The translations under genes and the position numbers were made by a program. This document shows, piece after piece, positions 1 through 8,442 of a DNA stretch of 64,000 nucleotides. Origin of the DNA: Phycisphaerae bacterium (GTDB lineage Bacteria > Planctomycetota > Phycisphaerae > UBA1845); assembly GCA_029260165.1 (NCBI GenBank), contig JAJDDT010000084.1, positions 1 to 64,000 of the forward strand, in the 5' to 3' direction. Below the pieces are notes generated by a model. The model saw nothing but the letters and a program-made list of their open reading frames with translations, ran no database searches and had not been told where the DNA came from. Every line of letters starts with the position of its first letter. Positions within the stretch are counted from its first letter, which is position 1.

Positions 1-1
1 G

Positions 2-94
2 TACGTCGCGTTGTTCAGCGAATTCGACGCCCCCGTGATCAACCCGATCAAGGACACCATCGTCCTCGTGACCGGAGCAACCCGCGGAAGGTAG
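2..94 (+). CDS. C-terminal end of an unidentified protein (5' truncated by the window)
   Basis: An open frame enters from the left edge and ends at TAG 92-94. It gives 30 residues ending in VTGATRGR. The piece is too short to assign a family. The strong hairpin terminator that follows within about 30 bases supports this being the true end of a transcribed gene. Confidence 0.5.
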   Translation, partial: YVALFSEFDAPVINPIKDTIVLVTGATRGR

Positions 95-123
95 TCCGAC
101 GTTTTTTCAGAGCAAGTAAAAGC

Positions 124-168
124 AGCGGCGGTGGCGCGATCGATCGGTCCCCCACCGCCGCTTTTTTT
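124..168 (+). terminator. Rho-independent terminator
   Basis: An 11-base perfect stem (AGCGGCGGTGG pairing with CCACCGCCGCT) encloses a 17-base loop and is followed directly by a run of T on the plus strand. It sits about 30 bases after the stop codon of the partial gene at the left edge, so it most likely ends that transcript. Confidence 0.85.
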
Positions 169-314
169 CAGTACGAAAATCACGCCACCCGCTGCTGTGC
201 GTGTGCCGCAGGTGCGCCCGATCTTCTCGTGGCGATCCACGGTGTCCCGTCTGCGCCGGTACGTCCGCTCTGGTTTTTGTTGACGGCCTCACATTACATT
301 GGCACAGGAGTCGA

Positions 315-1037
315 TCAATCAGGGGGTGTGGCAGCTGGTTCCGACGCCTCCGGCGGTTGCGTTCCGGTTGATTGGCCCGAGCCTCGGCGGCCTTTCTCTT
401 TGAGCGCTTCGACCTTGGGCAATTCATCCAGCGATGCCAACCCGAAGACCTCGAGAAATCTTTTGGTTGTCCCGTACAGCAAAGGGCGACCGATCACATC
501 CGCGCGGCCGGCGATTTTCACGAGATTCATTTCGCGAAGTCGCTGCAAGACCTCCCCGCATCCGACACCCCGGATTTCCTCGACTTCCGCGCGCATGGCA
601 GGCTGACGATAGGCGACCACGGCGAGGGCTTCCATGGCTGCCCCGGTCACTTTGAACTCACCGCGCGCCTTGAACAGTTTGCCAAGCCATTCGTTGTACT
701 CCGGCAAGGTCAGCATCTGGTACCCGCGTGCGATCTCCTCGATCCGAAACGACGCGCCCGCGACTTCGTACTGTTCGTTAAGCGACGCGATATGTTCTTT
801 CACCTCACCGGCAGACAATCCCCCCGCAACCTTCCCAATTCGGGCGGCTGGCAGAGGAGAATCCGTCGAAAACAAAATGGCCTCGACCACGGATCGAATC
901 GGCATCGTGTCTTCATGCACGCCATCCTCGTCCTCGGACAACGTCACGGCTTGATCATCTTCTGTATCTACCGACGATTCTCCGCCGGCTACGACATTTG
1001 CCACTACATCTTCCACTGCGTCGTCTTTCTTAATCAT
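315..1037 (-). CDS. scpB: Segregation and condensation protein B (ScpB)
   Basis: The 240-residue protein matches the ScpB family: a winged-helix region with RSVVEAILFSTDSPL, then GAAMEALAVVAYRQPAMRAEVEEIRGV, which is the family's most conserved stretch. ScpB dimers bind the ScpA kleisin and the SMC ATPase in the condensin complex that compacts and segregates the chromosome. An acidic N-terminal extension of about 45 residues and a Pro/Ser/Thr-rich tail flank the conserved core. ATG start at 1037. The permease gene 56 bases upstream on the same strand may be co-transcribed. scpA is not in the window. Confidence 0.92.
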   Translation of the reverse strand: MIKKDDAVEDVVANVVAGGESSVDTEDDQAVTLSEDEDGVHEDTMPIRSVVEAILFSTDSPLPAARIGKVAGGLSAGEVKEHIASLNEQYEVAGASFRIEEIARGYQMLTLPEYNEWLGKLFKARGEFKVTGAAMEALAVVAYRQPAMRAEVEEIRGVGCGEVLQRLREMNLVKIAGRADVIGRPLLYGTTKRFLEVFGLASLDELPKVEALKEKGRRGSGQSTGTQPPEASEPAATPPD

Positions 1038-1092
1038 GATCCGCCCATCATAGCGACCCGGTTCACACTCGTCATGACCGCGTCCGCGACAA

Positions 1093-2271
1093 TCAGTCGT
1101 CAGCTACCATCACCGGCGCGTTTTTCATGTTCAACACGATCCGCTTGTAGTACGCCAACCCGAGACAGGTGAGCGGGATGGCCATCACGACCCCCAGGAA
1201 TCCCAGCAACTTGCCCCACACGAAAACGCCCAGCAGGATGACGGCCGGCCTCAGTCCGGTGGCTTTTCCCATGATTCGGGGCGTCAAAATCGCGTCCTGA
1301 ACCACCTGAACGACCGCGAATACGACACCCACCAATAGCAGCGACCACATCACACTTGAACGCGACTCGACCGCATGCAACACCGCCAGCAGGACGGCTG
1401 GTACGAGTCCGAGCGTTTGCAAATAGGGCACCATGTTCAACAAGCCTACGAACAATCCCAGAATGATTCCCATTCGCAAGCCGATCAGGGAGAAACCAAC
1501 GGCAAACAGAATTCCGCAAAGGGAGGCGATCACGAACTGCCCGCGAAAATACCGACCCATCGCCTGCTCAAATTCGCCCAGGAACTGTACCAGGGATTCC
1601 CGATACGCAGGCGGCAATATCTCCTTCCAGGTATTCTGCACATGGCGAAAATCGTTCAGCAGGAACACCACATACAGCAACACGACGATCAACACGCTCA
1701 ATCCCAGCAACAACTGCAACGCCCCGGTGACGACCCCCCATACCCCGGGCGCGATTTTTGTCCCAACCCAGGTTAGCGCATCCTCAATCCTGAACGCATC
1801 AGACGACAGATATTCCCGCAAACGCTCCAATCCACCGCGAACCAGCGGATGCTTCTGGGATGCCAGAATCGCGTCATACCGCTGCGCCAACGTCTGCCCG
1901 TCACCCTCCACGCCCGCCGGCGACTCACCAGTCGTCCGCAGTTCACCGATCAACTCCTGAAAGTCCGATATCTGATGGCCGATCAACGGTACGACGATGA
2001 AAACCCCGACCACAAGCAGCAGCAGCCCCCCGCCCACCGTCAGGAGAACCGCCGACGCACGCCCTTTCGTCCATTTTTCCACCAGATTCACCAACGGATT
2101 CAGCAAATAGGCGATCAGCAACGCCACAACAAACGGAACCAACACGTCCGCCAGATACCGCAACAGCAGCACAACAGCCACCATCGTCCCCACCGACACC
2201 AGCCAACGCACCACCCGGTCGAAATCGTATCGATCCTCGCCCGTTTTCGTTTTCCCTCGCCCCTTGGCCAT
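1093..2271 (-). CDS. AI-2E family (PerM/TqsA-like) membrane permease
   Basis: This 392-residue protein has the AI-2E transporter layout: two N-terminal membrane segments (about residues 24-60), a third near 75-95, a long soluble insertion (about 100-170), then a C-terminal block of four to five segments that includes the conserved LFVGLLNMVPYLQTLG and LTPRIMGKATGLRP motifs. Family members export small molecules or, in some cases, sodium. The name does not prove an autoinducer substrate. It ends 56 bases upstream of scpB on the same strand, which suggests a small operon. Start ATG at 2271. Confidence 0.88.
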   Translation of the reverse strand: MAKGRGKTKTGEDRYDFDRVVRWLVSVGTMVAVVLLLRYLADVLVPFVVALLIAYLLNPLVNLVEKWTKGRASAVLLTVGGGLLLLVVGVFIVVPLIGHQISDFQELIGELRTTGESPAGVEGDGQTLAQRYDAILASQKHPLVRGGLERLREYLSSDAFRIEDALTWVGTKIAPGVWGVVTGALQLLLGLSVLIVVLLYVVFLLNDFRHVQNTWKEILPPAYRESLVQFLGEFEQAMGRYFRGQFVIASLCGILFAVGFSLIGLRMGIILGLFVGLLNMVPYLQTLGLVPAVLLAVLHAVESRSSVMWSLLLVGVVFAVVQVVQDAILTPRIMGKATGLRPAVILLGVFVWGKLLGFLGVVMAIPLTCLGLAYYKRIVLNMKNAPVMVADD

Positions 2272-2492
2272 CAGTATCTCCAGATCGATTTTGAACGTTG
2301 CCGCCCTTTGTCACTGTCGCTCTCGCCCGGAAAAACCCTCCCGAAACGGTTCCGATAACGTAAAAGACGTCCGATCATGCCGTCTTTGCCGATTTTGCAG
2401 CAGCCGGGTTGCATTCTCTGCCGATTTCCATAGCATGTCGAGCCGCTTTTCCTGACAACAATGCATCGCCGATTCACGCACGGAGTCTCGAA

Positions 2493-3152
2493 ATGATGAC
2501 CATCACACGCGCGTCTGCACTGCTGCTGATCGTCAGCGCAACCTCGTCTGCGGACATTCTGAACACGTTTACTGACATGACCGCCTTCAACAACGCCACA
2601 AATTCACTGTCGACGATCACATTTGACACCTACGGACTGGCTGATTCTGACGCCAATCTTTTCAGCGGTTTCGACACCGGCCTGGGCGTTTTTGTCGACG
2701 GCGAGATTCTCCTCACCGGCAGGGATCACACGGACGCGACACGCGGGATTAACTCAGGCTTCAACAGCTCGACCTACATCACAACCGATTTTACGTTTGA
2801 CGGGCTTACTTTTGTCCTCGACACCCCTTCCACGGCCTTTTCGCTCGACTTTGGTACACTTGCCGCAGGTACTCCCAACCTCACTGCCACGGTTGAATTC
2901 GGCTCGGGGGCGACATTCTCCTTCCTTCCGGCCGACAATCTTTCGTTTCTGGGCTTCACCCTGGACATGGCTGAGGATGAGATCAGCATTTTCTTCGACG
3001 ACGCTGGAAACGAGGTCGTGGATAACCGCCTCGCATTCGACAATCTCTCCTTCGGCGAGGTCTCCCCGTCCCCGATCCCCGCTCCCGCTGCGGGATTGCT
3101 GGCCGCCATCGGTATTGGTGCTGTTGCGACGCTTCGCCGCAGGAACTCGTAA
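2493..3152 (+). CDS. Exported protein with PEP-CTERM-like sorting tail
   Basis: From ATG 2493, preceded by GGAG, the 219-residue product begins with a short signal peptide (TITRASALLLIVSATSSA). The body is rich in Asp, Thr, Ser and Phe and beta-strand-like, as in secreted Phycisphaerae proteins. It ends SPIPAPAAGLLAAIG...ATLRRRNS: a Pro-Ala motif, a hydrophobic helix and a basic tail, the three-part architecture of PEP-CTERM sorting signals. By analogy the tail is removed by an exosortase and the protein goes to the surface or exopolysaccharide layer. No enzymatic motif is seen. An upstream ATG at 2409 is in frame but would bury the signal peptide. Confidence 0.75.
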   Translation: MMTITRASALLLIVSATSSADILNTFTDMTAFNNATNSLSTITFDTYGLADSDANLFSGFDTGLGVFVDGEILLTGRDHTDATRGINSGFNSSTYITTDFTFDGLTFVLDTPSTAFSLDFGTLAAGTPNLTATVEFGSGATFSFLPADNLSFLGFTLDMAEDEISIFFDDAGNEVVDNRLAFDNLSFGEVSPSPIPAPAAGLLAAIGIGAVATLRRRNS

Positions 3153-3204
3153 CCGCCCCCATTTGATTGTCGCTCAATCGCGTGGGCGTGAATTCCCGAG
3201 TTAC

Positions 3205-3236
3205 TTCATTCGCAAATCGCGTTTCTCGCCTATAAT
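3205..3236 (+). promoter_or_regulatory. Candidate sigma-70 promoter of lepA
   Basis: A perfect TATAAT stands at 3231-3236, 36 bases before the lepA start. The -35 side is weak: TTCATT at 3205 with a 20-base spacer is the best match. The call rests mainly on the consensus -10 box and its position. Confidence 0.5.
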
Positions 3237-3271
3237 GCTTCGTTCGACACAAACGGAGCAGATACGACAGC

Positions 3272-5071
3272 ATGTTTAACCGACAACACATTCGCAACTT
3301 CGGCATCGTTGCCCACATTGACCACGGCAAGAGCACCCTGGCTGATCGATTGCTCGAGCATTCCGGGGCTATTTCCAAACGCGACATGCGTGAACAGTTT
3401 CTGGACGACATGGAGCTTGAGCGCGAGATGGGCATCACCATCAAGGCCAACCGCGCCACGATTCGCCACACCTACAAGGGCGAGGAGCACATGCTCAATC
3501 TCCTGGATACCCCAGGCCACGTCGATTTCCACTACGAGGTTTCGCGCGCCCTTGCTGCGTGTGACGGTGTCCTGCTGCTGGTCGATGCAACACAGGGTGT
3601 CCAGGCCCAAACCGTCGCGAACGCATATATCGCAGTCGAAGCCAACGCTGAGATTATCCTCGTCATCAACAAGATCGACCTGCCCAGCGCCCATCCCGAG
3701 GAGGTTGCGTTGGAAGTCGAACAGGTTCTGGGGTTGTCTGCCGACGAAGCCATCTTTACCTCCGCCAAGACGGGTGAGGGGCTCGACGAACTTCTCGCAG
3801 CCATTTGCGAACGCATTCCGGCTCCTGAAGGCAATCCGGACGCTCCTCTCCGCGCCCTGGTTTACGACGCCAAGCACGACCCGCACCGAGGGGTTGTCAG
3901 TCATATTCGCATCGTCGACGGCGTCGTCAAAAAAGGCGACAAGATTCGCATGATGGCTGCCCAAACCGACCACCTCGTCACGGAGGTTGGGAAATTTACC
4001 CCCAAAATGACGGCCGTGGCCAACATGGCTGCCGGTGAGGTTGGCTATCTGTTCGCGGGCATCAAGACCCTCGTCGACGTCAACATCGGCGACACCATAA
4101 CGCTCGCCTCAAACCCGGCGACCGATGCGCTCCCCGGGTATCAGGCCCCGAACCAGATGGTTTTCTGCGATTTTTATCCCGGTCCGGGTACGGAAACCGC
4201 CGCCCTCCGCGAAGCCATGGAACAGCTTTGGATCAACGACTGCTCGTTTACCTACGAACCGGTCACGTCCGACGCACTTGGCATCGGGTTTCGCTGCGGT
4301 TTTTTGGGTTTGCTGCATATGAAAATTATTCAGGAGCGTCTGGAGCGGGAAAGCGACGTCAACGTCGTTCAAACCGCACCCACCGTGACCTACCAGATAT
4401 TGCTTAATGATGACACGGTCGAACAGATTCAATCCCCCAGCGAGATGCCCGATCTTTCAAAAATCGTCGAAATTCGCGAGCCATTCTGCCGAGCCAACAT
4501 TATCATCCCGGCGGAATTCATCGGCGTCGTTTTGCAAATGAGCCTCGAGCGCCGTGGTGAACACGTCAAGACCGAATACCTCTCAACCACCCGCGTGATG
4601 ATCACGTTCAATTTCCCACTCGGCGAGATTATTTACGACTTTTATGACAGGTTGAAGTCGTTCACCAAAGGGTATGGCACGGTCGACTACGAGGTCACCG
4701 GTTTTTCAGGTGGCGATCTCGTCAAACTCGACGTGCTGGTCAACAACGTGCTGGTTGATGCGTTGTCGGTCATCGTGCACCGCGACAAAGCGCAATTCCG
4801 AGGCCGGCGACTGGTGAGCCGACTGCGGAAGGAAATCAACCGGCACATGTTCGAGATTCCGATCCAGGCTGCGATCGGTGCGAAGATTATCGCCCGCGAG
4901 ACGATCAAGGCGTTTCGCAAAAACGTGACGGCCAAGTGCTACGGCGGCGACATCACCCGAAAGCGCAAACTGCTCGAAAAGCAAAAAGCAGGCAAACGTC
5001 GCATGAAAAACATCGGCAACGTCGAAATCCCCCAGGAAGCGTTCATGTCCATCCTCGACCCGGGCGATTAG
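3272..5071 (+). CDS. lepA: Elongation factor 4 (LepA), translational GTPase
   Basis: The 599-residue length and domain order match LepA/EF-4. The G domain carries AHIDHGKST (P-loop), EMGITIKA (switch I), DTPGHVDF (G3) and NKIDLPSA (G4). EF-G-like domains II, III and V follow, and the LepA-specific C-terminal domain ends in the basic AKCYGGDITRKRKLLEKQK stretch. EF-4 binds ribosomes and acts in translation or 30S maturation under stress. The usual Arg of the ERERGITIKA signature is replaced by Met here. A TATAAT box lies just upstream, and the HipA-like gene follows after 16 bases. Confidence 0.97.
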   Translation: MFNRQHIRNFGIVAHIDHGKSTLADRLLEHSGAISKRDMREQFLDDMELEREMGITIKANRATIRHTYKGEEHMLNLLDTPGHVDFHYEVSRALAACDGVLLLVDATQGVQAQTVANAYIAVEANAEIILVINKIDLPSAHPEEVALEVEQVLGLSADEAIFTSAKTGEGLDELLAAICERIPAPEGNPDAPLRALVYDAKHDPHRGVVSHIRIVDGVVKKGDKIRMMAAQTDHLVTEVGKFTPKMTAVANMAAGEVGYLFAGIKTLVDVNIGDTITLASNPATDALPGYQAPNQMVFCDFYPGPGTETAALREAMEQLWINDCSFTYEPVTSDALGIGFRCGFLGLLHMKIIQERLERESDVNVVQTAPTVTYQILLNDDTVEQIQSPSEMPDLSKIVEIREPFCRANIIIPAEFIGVVLQMSLERRGEHVKTEYLSTTRVMITFNFPLGEIIYDFYDRLKSFTKGYGTVDYEVTGFSGGDLVKLDVLVNNVLVDALSVIVHRDKAQFRGRRLVSRLRKEINRHMFEIPIQAAIGAKIIARETIKAFRKNVTAKCYGGDITRKRKLLEKQKAGKRRMKNIGNVEIPQEAFMSILDPGD

Positions 5072-5087
5072 CGGAAACGGTAACCGA

Positions 5088-6050
5088 ATGGCGGACCCGT
5101 ATCCCATCATCATTGTCCCCGACGACGCCTGCCACGCTCCTGAATCCCTAGGTTCCAAGCCCAAGTTCTGGTACTACGACGAGAATGACCGCAAGGTGCT
5201 TTTCAAGGAATCACGCGAGAACACCGGCGAGGACTGGGCTGAAAAGGTCGCCGCTGAGCTGGCTGAGTTGCTGAACCTTCCACATGCGACCGTGGAACTC
5301 GCCGAGTGGATGGGCAAGCGTGGAACGGTATCGCCGAGTTTTGTTCCGGAAAACGGCCAGCTTGTCCACGGCAACGAAATCATGGCACGGGTATTTGCAG
5401 ACTACCCACGACCGGCTGAACTCACCGGCCAACATGTGCGCGTTCCACAACATGTGCTAAGCGCAATCTTTGATGCGATTGATCTGGTCGGCATCGTGCG
5501 CCCTCCAATGGAGACACCATCATCACACCCCTGCCAATACCCCTCTGATTTTTTCACTGGCTATCTTTTGCTCGATGCCTGGATCGGAAACACAGATCGT
5601 CACCACCACAACTGGGGATGGATCCTTTCCGAGATTGATATCGGCGCTGGTCGAACCCACTTTTCCCCCGCCCTCGCACCTACCTTCGACCATGCCGCCT
5701 CACTCGGCCGTAACGAGTCTGACGAAAAACGACTGGTCAGGTTGAAGGGAGACGATCCTCGCATCACGATTCGCGCGTACTCGGAAAAGTGCCGCTCGGC
5801 CATCTATGCTTCGACAGGCGACGCCAAACCGTGCCAAACGTTCGATGTGTTCGCACTCGCAGCACGATCACGACCGAACGCTGCTCGGCACTGGATCGAC
5901 CGACTCTCGACATCCCCTTCAGAAGACGTGGAATCGATCTTCGCCCGCGTTCCGCCAACAAGAATCACGGAACCCGCAACAAAATTTGCGATTGCCATGC
6001 TAGAATACAACCGGACGCGGATTCTGGATTTAGGAGAGACTCTCTCGTGA
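5088..6050 (+). CDS. HipA-like serine/threonine kinase-fold protein
   Basis: The 320-residue protein has the HipA C-terminal kinase signatures: a candidate ATP-binding Lys in VLFKES (about residue 40), a catalytic loop D163-AWIGNTDRHHHN (to 175) and a metal-binding DHAASLG (201-207), in the same order and spacing as HipA and phosphatidylinositol-kinase-like folds. Classical HipA toxins phosphorylate glutamyl-tRNA synthetase. The target here is unknown. No HipB-type HTH gene is adjacent, and HipA's N-terminal subdomain is missing or very short. Its TGA overlaps the GTG start of the HIRAN gene, so the two are almost certainly co-translated. It begins 16 bases after lepA. Confidence 0.72.
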   Translation: MADPYPIIIVPDDACHAPESLGSKPKFWYYDENDRKVLFKESRENTGEDWAEKVAAELAELLNLPHATVELAEWMGKRGTVSPSFVPENGQLVHGNEIMARVFADYPRPAELTGQHVRVPQHVLSAIFDAIDLVGIVRPPMETPSSHPCQYPSDFFTGYLLLDAWIGNTDRHHHNWGWILSEIDIGAGRTHFSPALAPTFDHAASLGRNESDEKRLVRLKGDDPRITIRAYSEKCRSAIYASTGDAKPCQTFDVFALAARSRPNAARHWIDRLSTSPSEDVESIFARVPPTRITEPATKFAIAMLEYNRTRILDLGETLS

Positions 6051-6847
6051 TCACGCTTTTTCTCGCATGGAAGTCACCCCAAACACGATCGTGGCATGTG
6101 ATCGGACGACTAACGCGCGAACACGACGGATATCGTTTCGGCTACACGCAGGGTGCGGAGGACGCACAACGGAATGCTGGATTCAATCCGGAACAAATGC
6201 TCCCCATGTTCCCCGCGACCAACGAGTCATATTGGTCGTCTGAACTCTTTGCACCGTTTAGGAATCGCATCCCGTCCGAGTCACGCCCGGACTTCAAGGA
6301 ATATCTCAAGTGGCTGGACCTGGACCAGGCAGCCTCCGAGCCGATGATGTTCCTCATCAAGAGTGCAGGACGACGAGCCACGGACGATTTCGAGCTGTTC
6401 CCCGTCCCGGACCTCGATCGCGACGGTTGTTTTATCTCGACCTTCTTTGTGCATGGAATCCGACACCTGCCGCCCGCGTCATTGGAACGCGTCTCGCACC
6501 TAAACCCAGGCGACAAGCTTGAGATCATGCAGGAACCCGGGAATGCGCACGACCCGCTGGCGCTCAAGCTTCAGACGATTGACCGCGCCCCTGTTGGATA
6601 TTGTCCGCGATACCTGCTGCCCGACATCCGCACGGTGGTTGCCGAATGCGTCTTTCCGTGCGAATTCGAAATCGTCCGGGTTAACCCCCCACCTGCCCCC
6701 TTGCAATTCCGCCTGCTATGTCGAATGACCGGTTGCTGGCCAAATGGATTCGTGCCGATGCGGACGGCTGAGTTTCAGCCGATTTGTAACGATCCAACCC
6801 AATCCCCAGGTCGAGCGGTATTAGGCGACGCTTCACAACGCGAATAA
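6047..6847 (+). CDS. HIRAN-domain protein coupled to the HipA-like kinase
   Basis: GTG 6047 is chosen because it overlaps the kinase stop (GTGA) and is preceded by TAGGAGAG at good spacing. A longer in-frame start at 5789 would lie deep inside the kinase gene. The product has 266 residues. Residues about 130-225 (FFVHGIRHL, LNPGDKLEIMQEPGNAHDP, VGYCPRYLLPDI) form a HIRAN domain, a fold that in eukaryotic HLTF binds DNA 3' ends. The first 100 residues include FGYTQGAEDAQ and SELFAPFRNRIPSESRPDF, which loosely recall the N-terminal subdomain of HipA; that comparison is inference. The pair could be a split HipA-type system. Confidence 0.7.
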   Translation: MITLFLAWKSPQTRSWHVIGRLTREHDGYRFGYTQGAEDAQRNAGFNPEQMLPMFPATNESYWSSELFAPFRNRIPSESRPDFKEYLKWLDLDQAASEPMMFLIKSAGRRATDDFELFPVPDLDRDGCFISTFFVHGIRHLPPASLERVSHLNPGDKLEIMQEPGNAHDPLALKLQTIDRAPVGYCPRYLLPDIRTVVAECVFPCEFEIVRVNPPPAPLQFRLLCRMTGCWPNGFVPMRTAEFQPICNDPTQSPGRAVLGDASQRE

Positions 6848-6867
6848 TCGGCAACGAAGGTCGATCG

Positions 6868-8328
6868 TCAGGTCAGGCCTACTTCGGTGTTGAATGACTC
6901 GATTTGTTTGTCCCAGTCTTCGACGACGGCGAAGGTTTCGGTCCAGAAATCGGGGTTCCAGAGTTGGCGTAGTTCTTCGGCGGATCGTTGTTGCTGCTCG
7001 ACCCAGGTGAAGTATTTGAAGTTGTGCAGGGTTTTGCGGTCGATGTAATTCAGCTCGCGCATGTGGTCCGTTGTGACGGCTTCCAGGTAGCGGGCAAAAT
7101 GCCGGTTGGCGACCGATTCGGTGTATGGGCCATGGACGGCGCGTTGTTCCTCGATGCGACTTTTGTAAAGGGACATGGCGTCGGTGAGCGGCGTGATGAT
7201 GACGTCTTTTTCGTTCATTTCGTAGTATTTGGCCGTCTTGATGGCTGACAGCAGGTTGCAGATCCCGCTGAGGCCCACGAGGTGTAGTTTATCGATCAGC
7301 TCATCAGACACGCCCTGTTTGCGAAGAACGTCCTTACCTTCGTCTTCGTTGAACAGGCGGCTCAGCGACATCACTTGTTCATCATCGATGGCGCAGACCA
7401 TGTCGGTGTTTCGGACGTTGTGAATCCAGGGGATGTGCTTGTCGCCGATGCCCTCGATGCGGTGTCCTCCGAATCCGCACATGAGCAGGGTTGGGCATTG
7501 CAGGGCTTCATTGGCGGTGATGCGAATGTGCGGTGAAATCGTTCGCAGATAGTCGCCGGCGGCGAGGGTTCCGGCGCTTCCGGTTGCGGAGGCGTACCCT
7601 GCGAGTCGGTCATTCTTTCCGGCGACGTGGTTGAACACTTCCTCGATGAACGAGCCTGTGACGTGGTAGTGCCAGATAGCGTTTCCGAATTCTTCAAACT
7701 GATTGAAAATAACGCAATCGGGTCGGGTGTTTTTGATTTCCCAGCATTTGTCGTAGATTTCCTTGACGTTGGATTCGCAGCCCGGGGTGGCGATGACTTC
7801 GGCACCGATGGACTTGAGCCACTCGAATCGTTCGCGGGACATTTCTTCCGGGAGGATAGCTACGGGTGTACAGGCGAGAACGGCGCAATCGAACGCTCCG
7901 CCGCGGCAGTAGTTTCCAGTACTGGGCCAGACTGCTTTTTGGGAGGTGGGGTCGAATTGCCCTGTAACGAGTTTTGGGGCAAGGCAACCGAAGGCTGCTC
8001 CGACCTTGTGGGCACCGGTCGGGAAGTAGTTTCCGACGATACCGACAATGCGGGCGGGGACGCCTGTGAGTTCGGGCGGGAATTCAATCCAGTTACCGTC
8101 GCCGAAGAGTCCGCCCTTTTCGACCGGTTCGTTTTTCCAGGTGATTCGGAAGAGGTTGGCGGGATCCACGTCCCACAGGCCCACGTCCTTGAGGCGATCC
8201 CTGGCGGACTTCGGGATCGTTGTGGGGTCCTTCATCTGGGCGAAGGTGGGGATGATGATGCCACGCTCGCGACATCTTTGGACCGTCTTTTTCAGCACTT
8301 CCTGATTGATCTGATCGAGCTTGGTCAT
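6868..8328 (-). CDS. PLP-dependent enzyme, tryptophan synthase beta / cysteine synthase fold
   Basis: This 486-residue fold-type II PLP enzyme has the Schiff-base Lys in PTGAHKVGAA and a phosphate-binding region near STGNYCRGGA. It is longer than cysteine synthase (about 310) or diaminopropionate ammonia-lyase (about 400) and belongs to a poorly characterised subfamily. The reaction cannot be read from sequence; beta-elimination or beta-replacement on an amino acid is likely. It is transcribed divergently from a threonine-synthase-like gene across 114 bases, beside an SsnA-like amidohydrolase, which suggests one catabolic pathway. It ends 20 bases from the convergent HIRAN gene. Confidence 0.82.
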   Translation of the reverse strand: MTKLDQINQEVLKKTVQRCRERGIIIPTFAQMKDPTTIPKSARDRLKDVGLWDVDPANLFRITWKNEPVEKGGLFGDGNWIEFPPELTGVPARIVGIVGNYFPTGAHKVGAAFGCLAPKLVTGQFDPTSQKAVWPSTGNYCRGGAFDCAVLACTPVAILPEEMSRERFEWLKSIGAEVIATPGCESNVKEIYDKCWEIKNTRPDCVIFNQFEEFGNAIWHYHVTGSFIEEVFNHVAGKNDRLAGYASATGSAGTLAAGDYLRTISPHIRITANEALQCPTLLMCGFGGHRIEGIGDKHIPWIHNVRNTDMVCAIDDEQVMSLSRLFNEDEGKDVLRKQGVSDELIDKLHLVGLSGICNLLSAIKTAKYYEMNEKDVIITPLTDAMSLYKSRIEEQRAVHGPYTESVANRHFARYLEAVTTDHMRELNYIDRKTLHNFKYFTWVEQQQRSAEELRQLWNPDFWTETFAVVEDWDKQIESFNTEVGLT

Positions 8329-8442
8329 GTTGCGACTCCATTTGGTGAAACGACAAGGATGTTCGGCGGAGGGGTTTGTGTCAACCTGTTGGGTTGGCGA
8401 GGTGGATCGGCTTGATTATGCTGCTGTCCTGAGGAGCGGATA

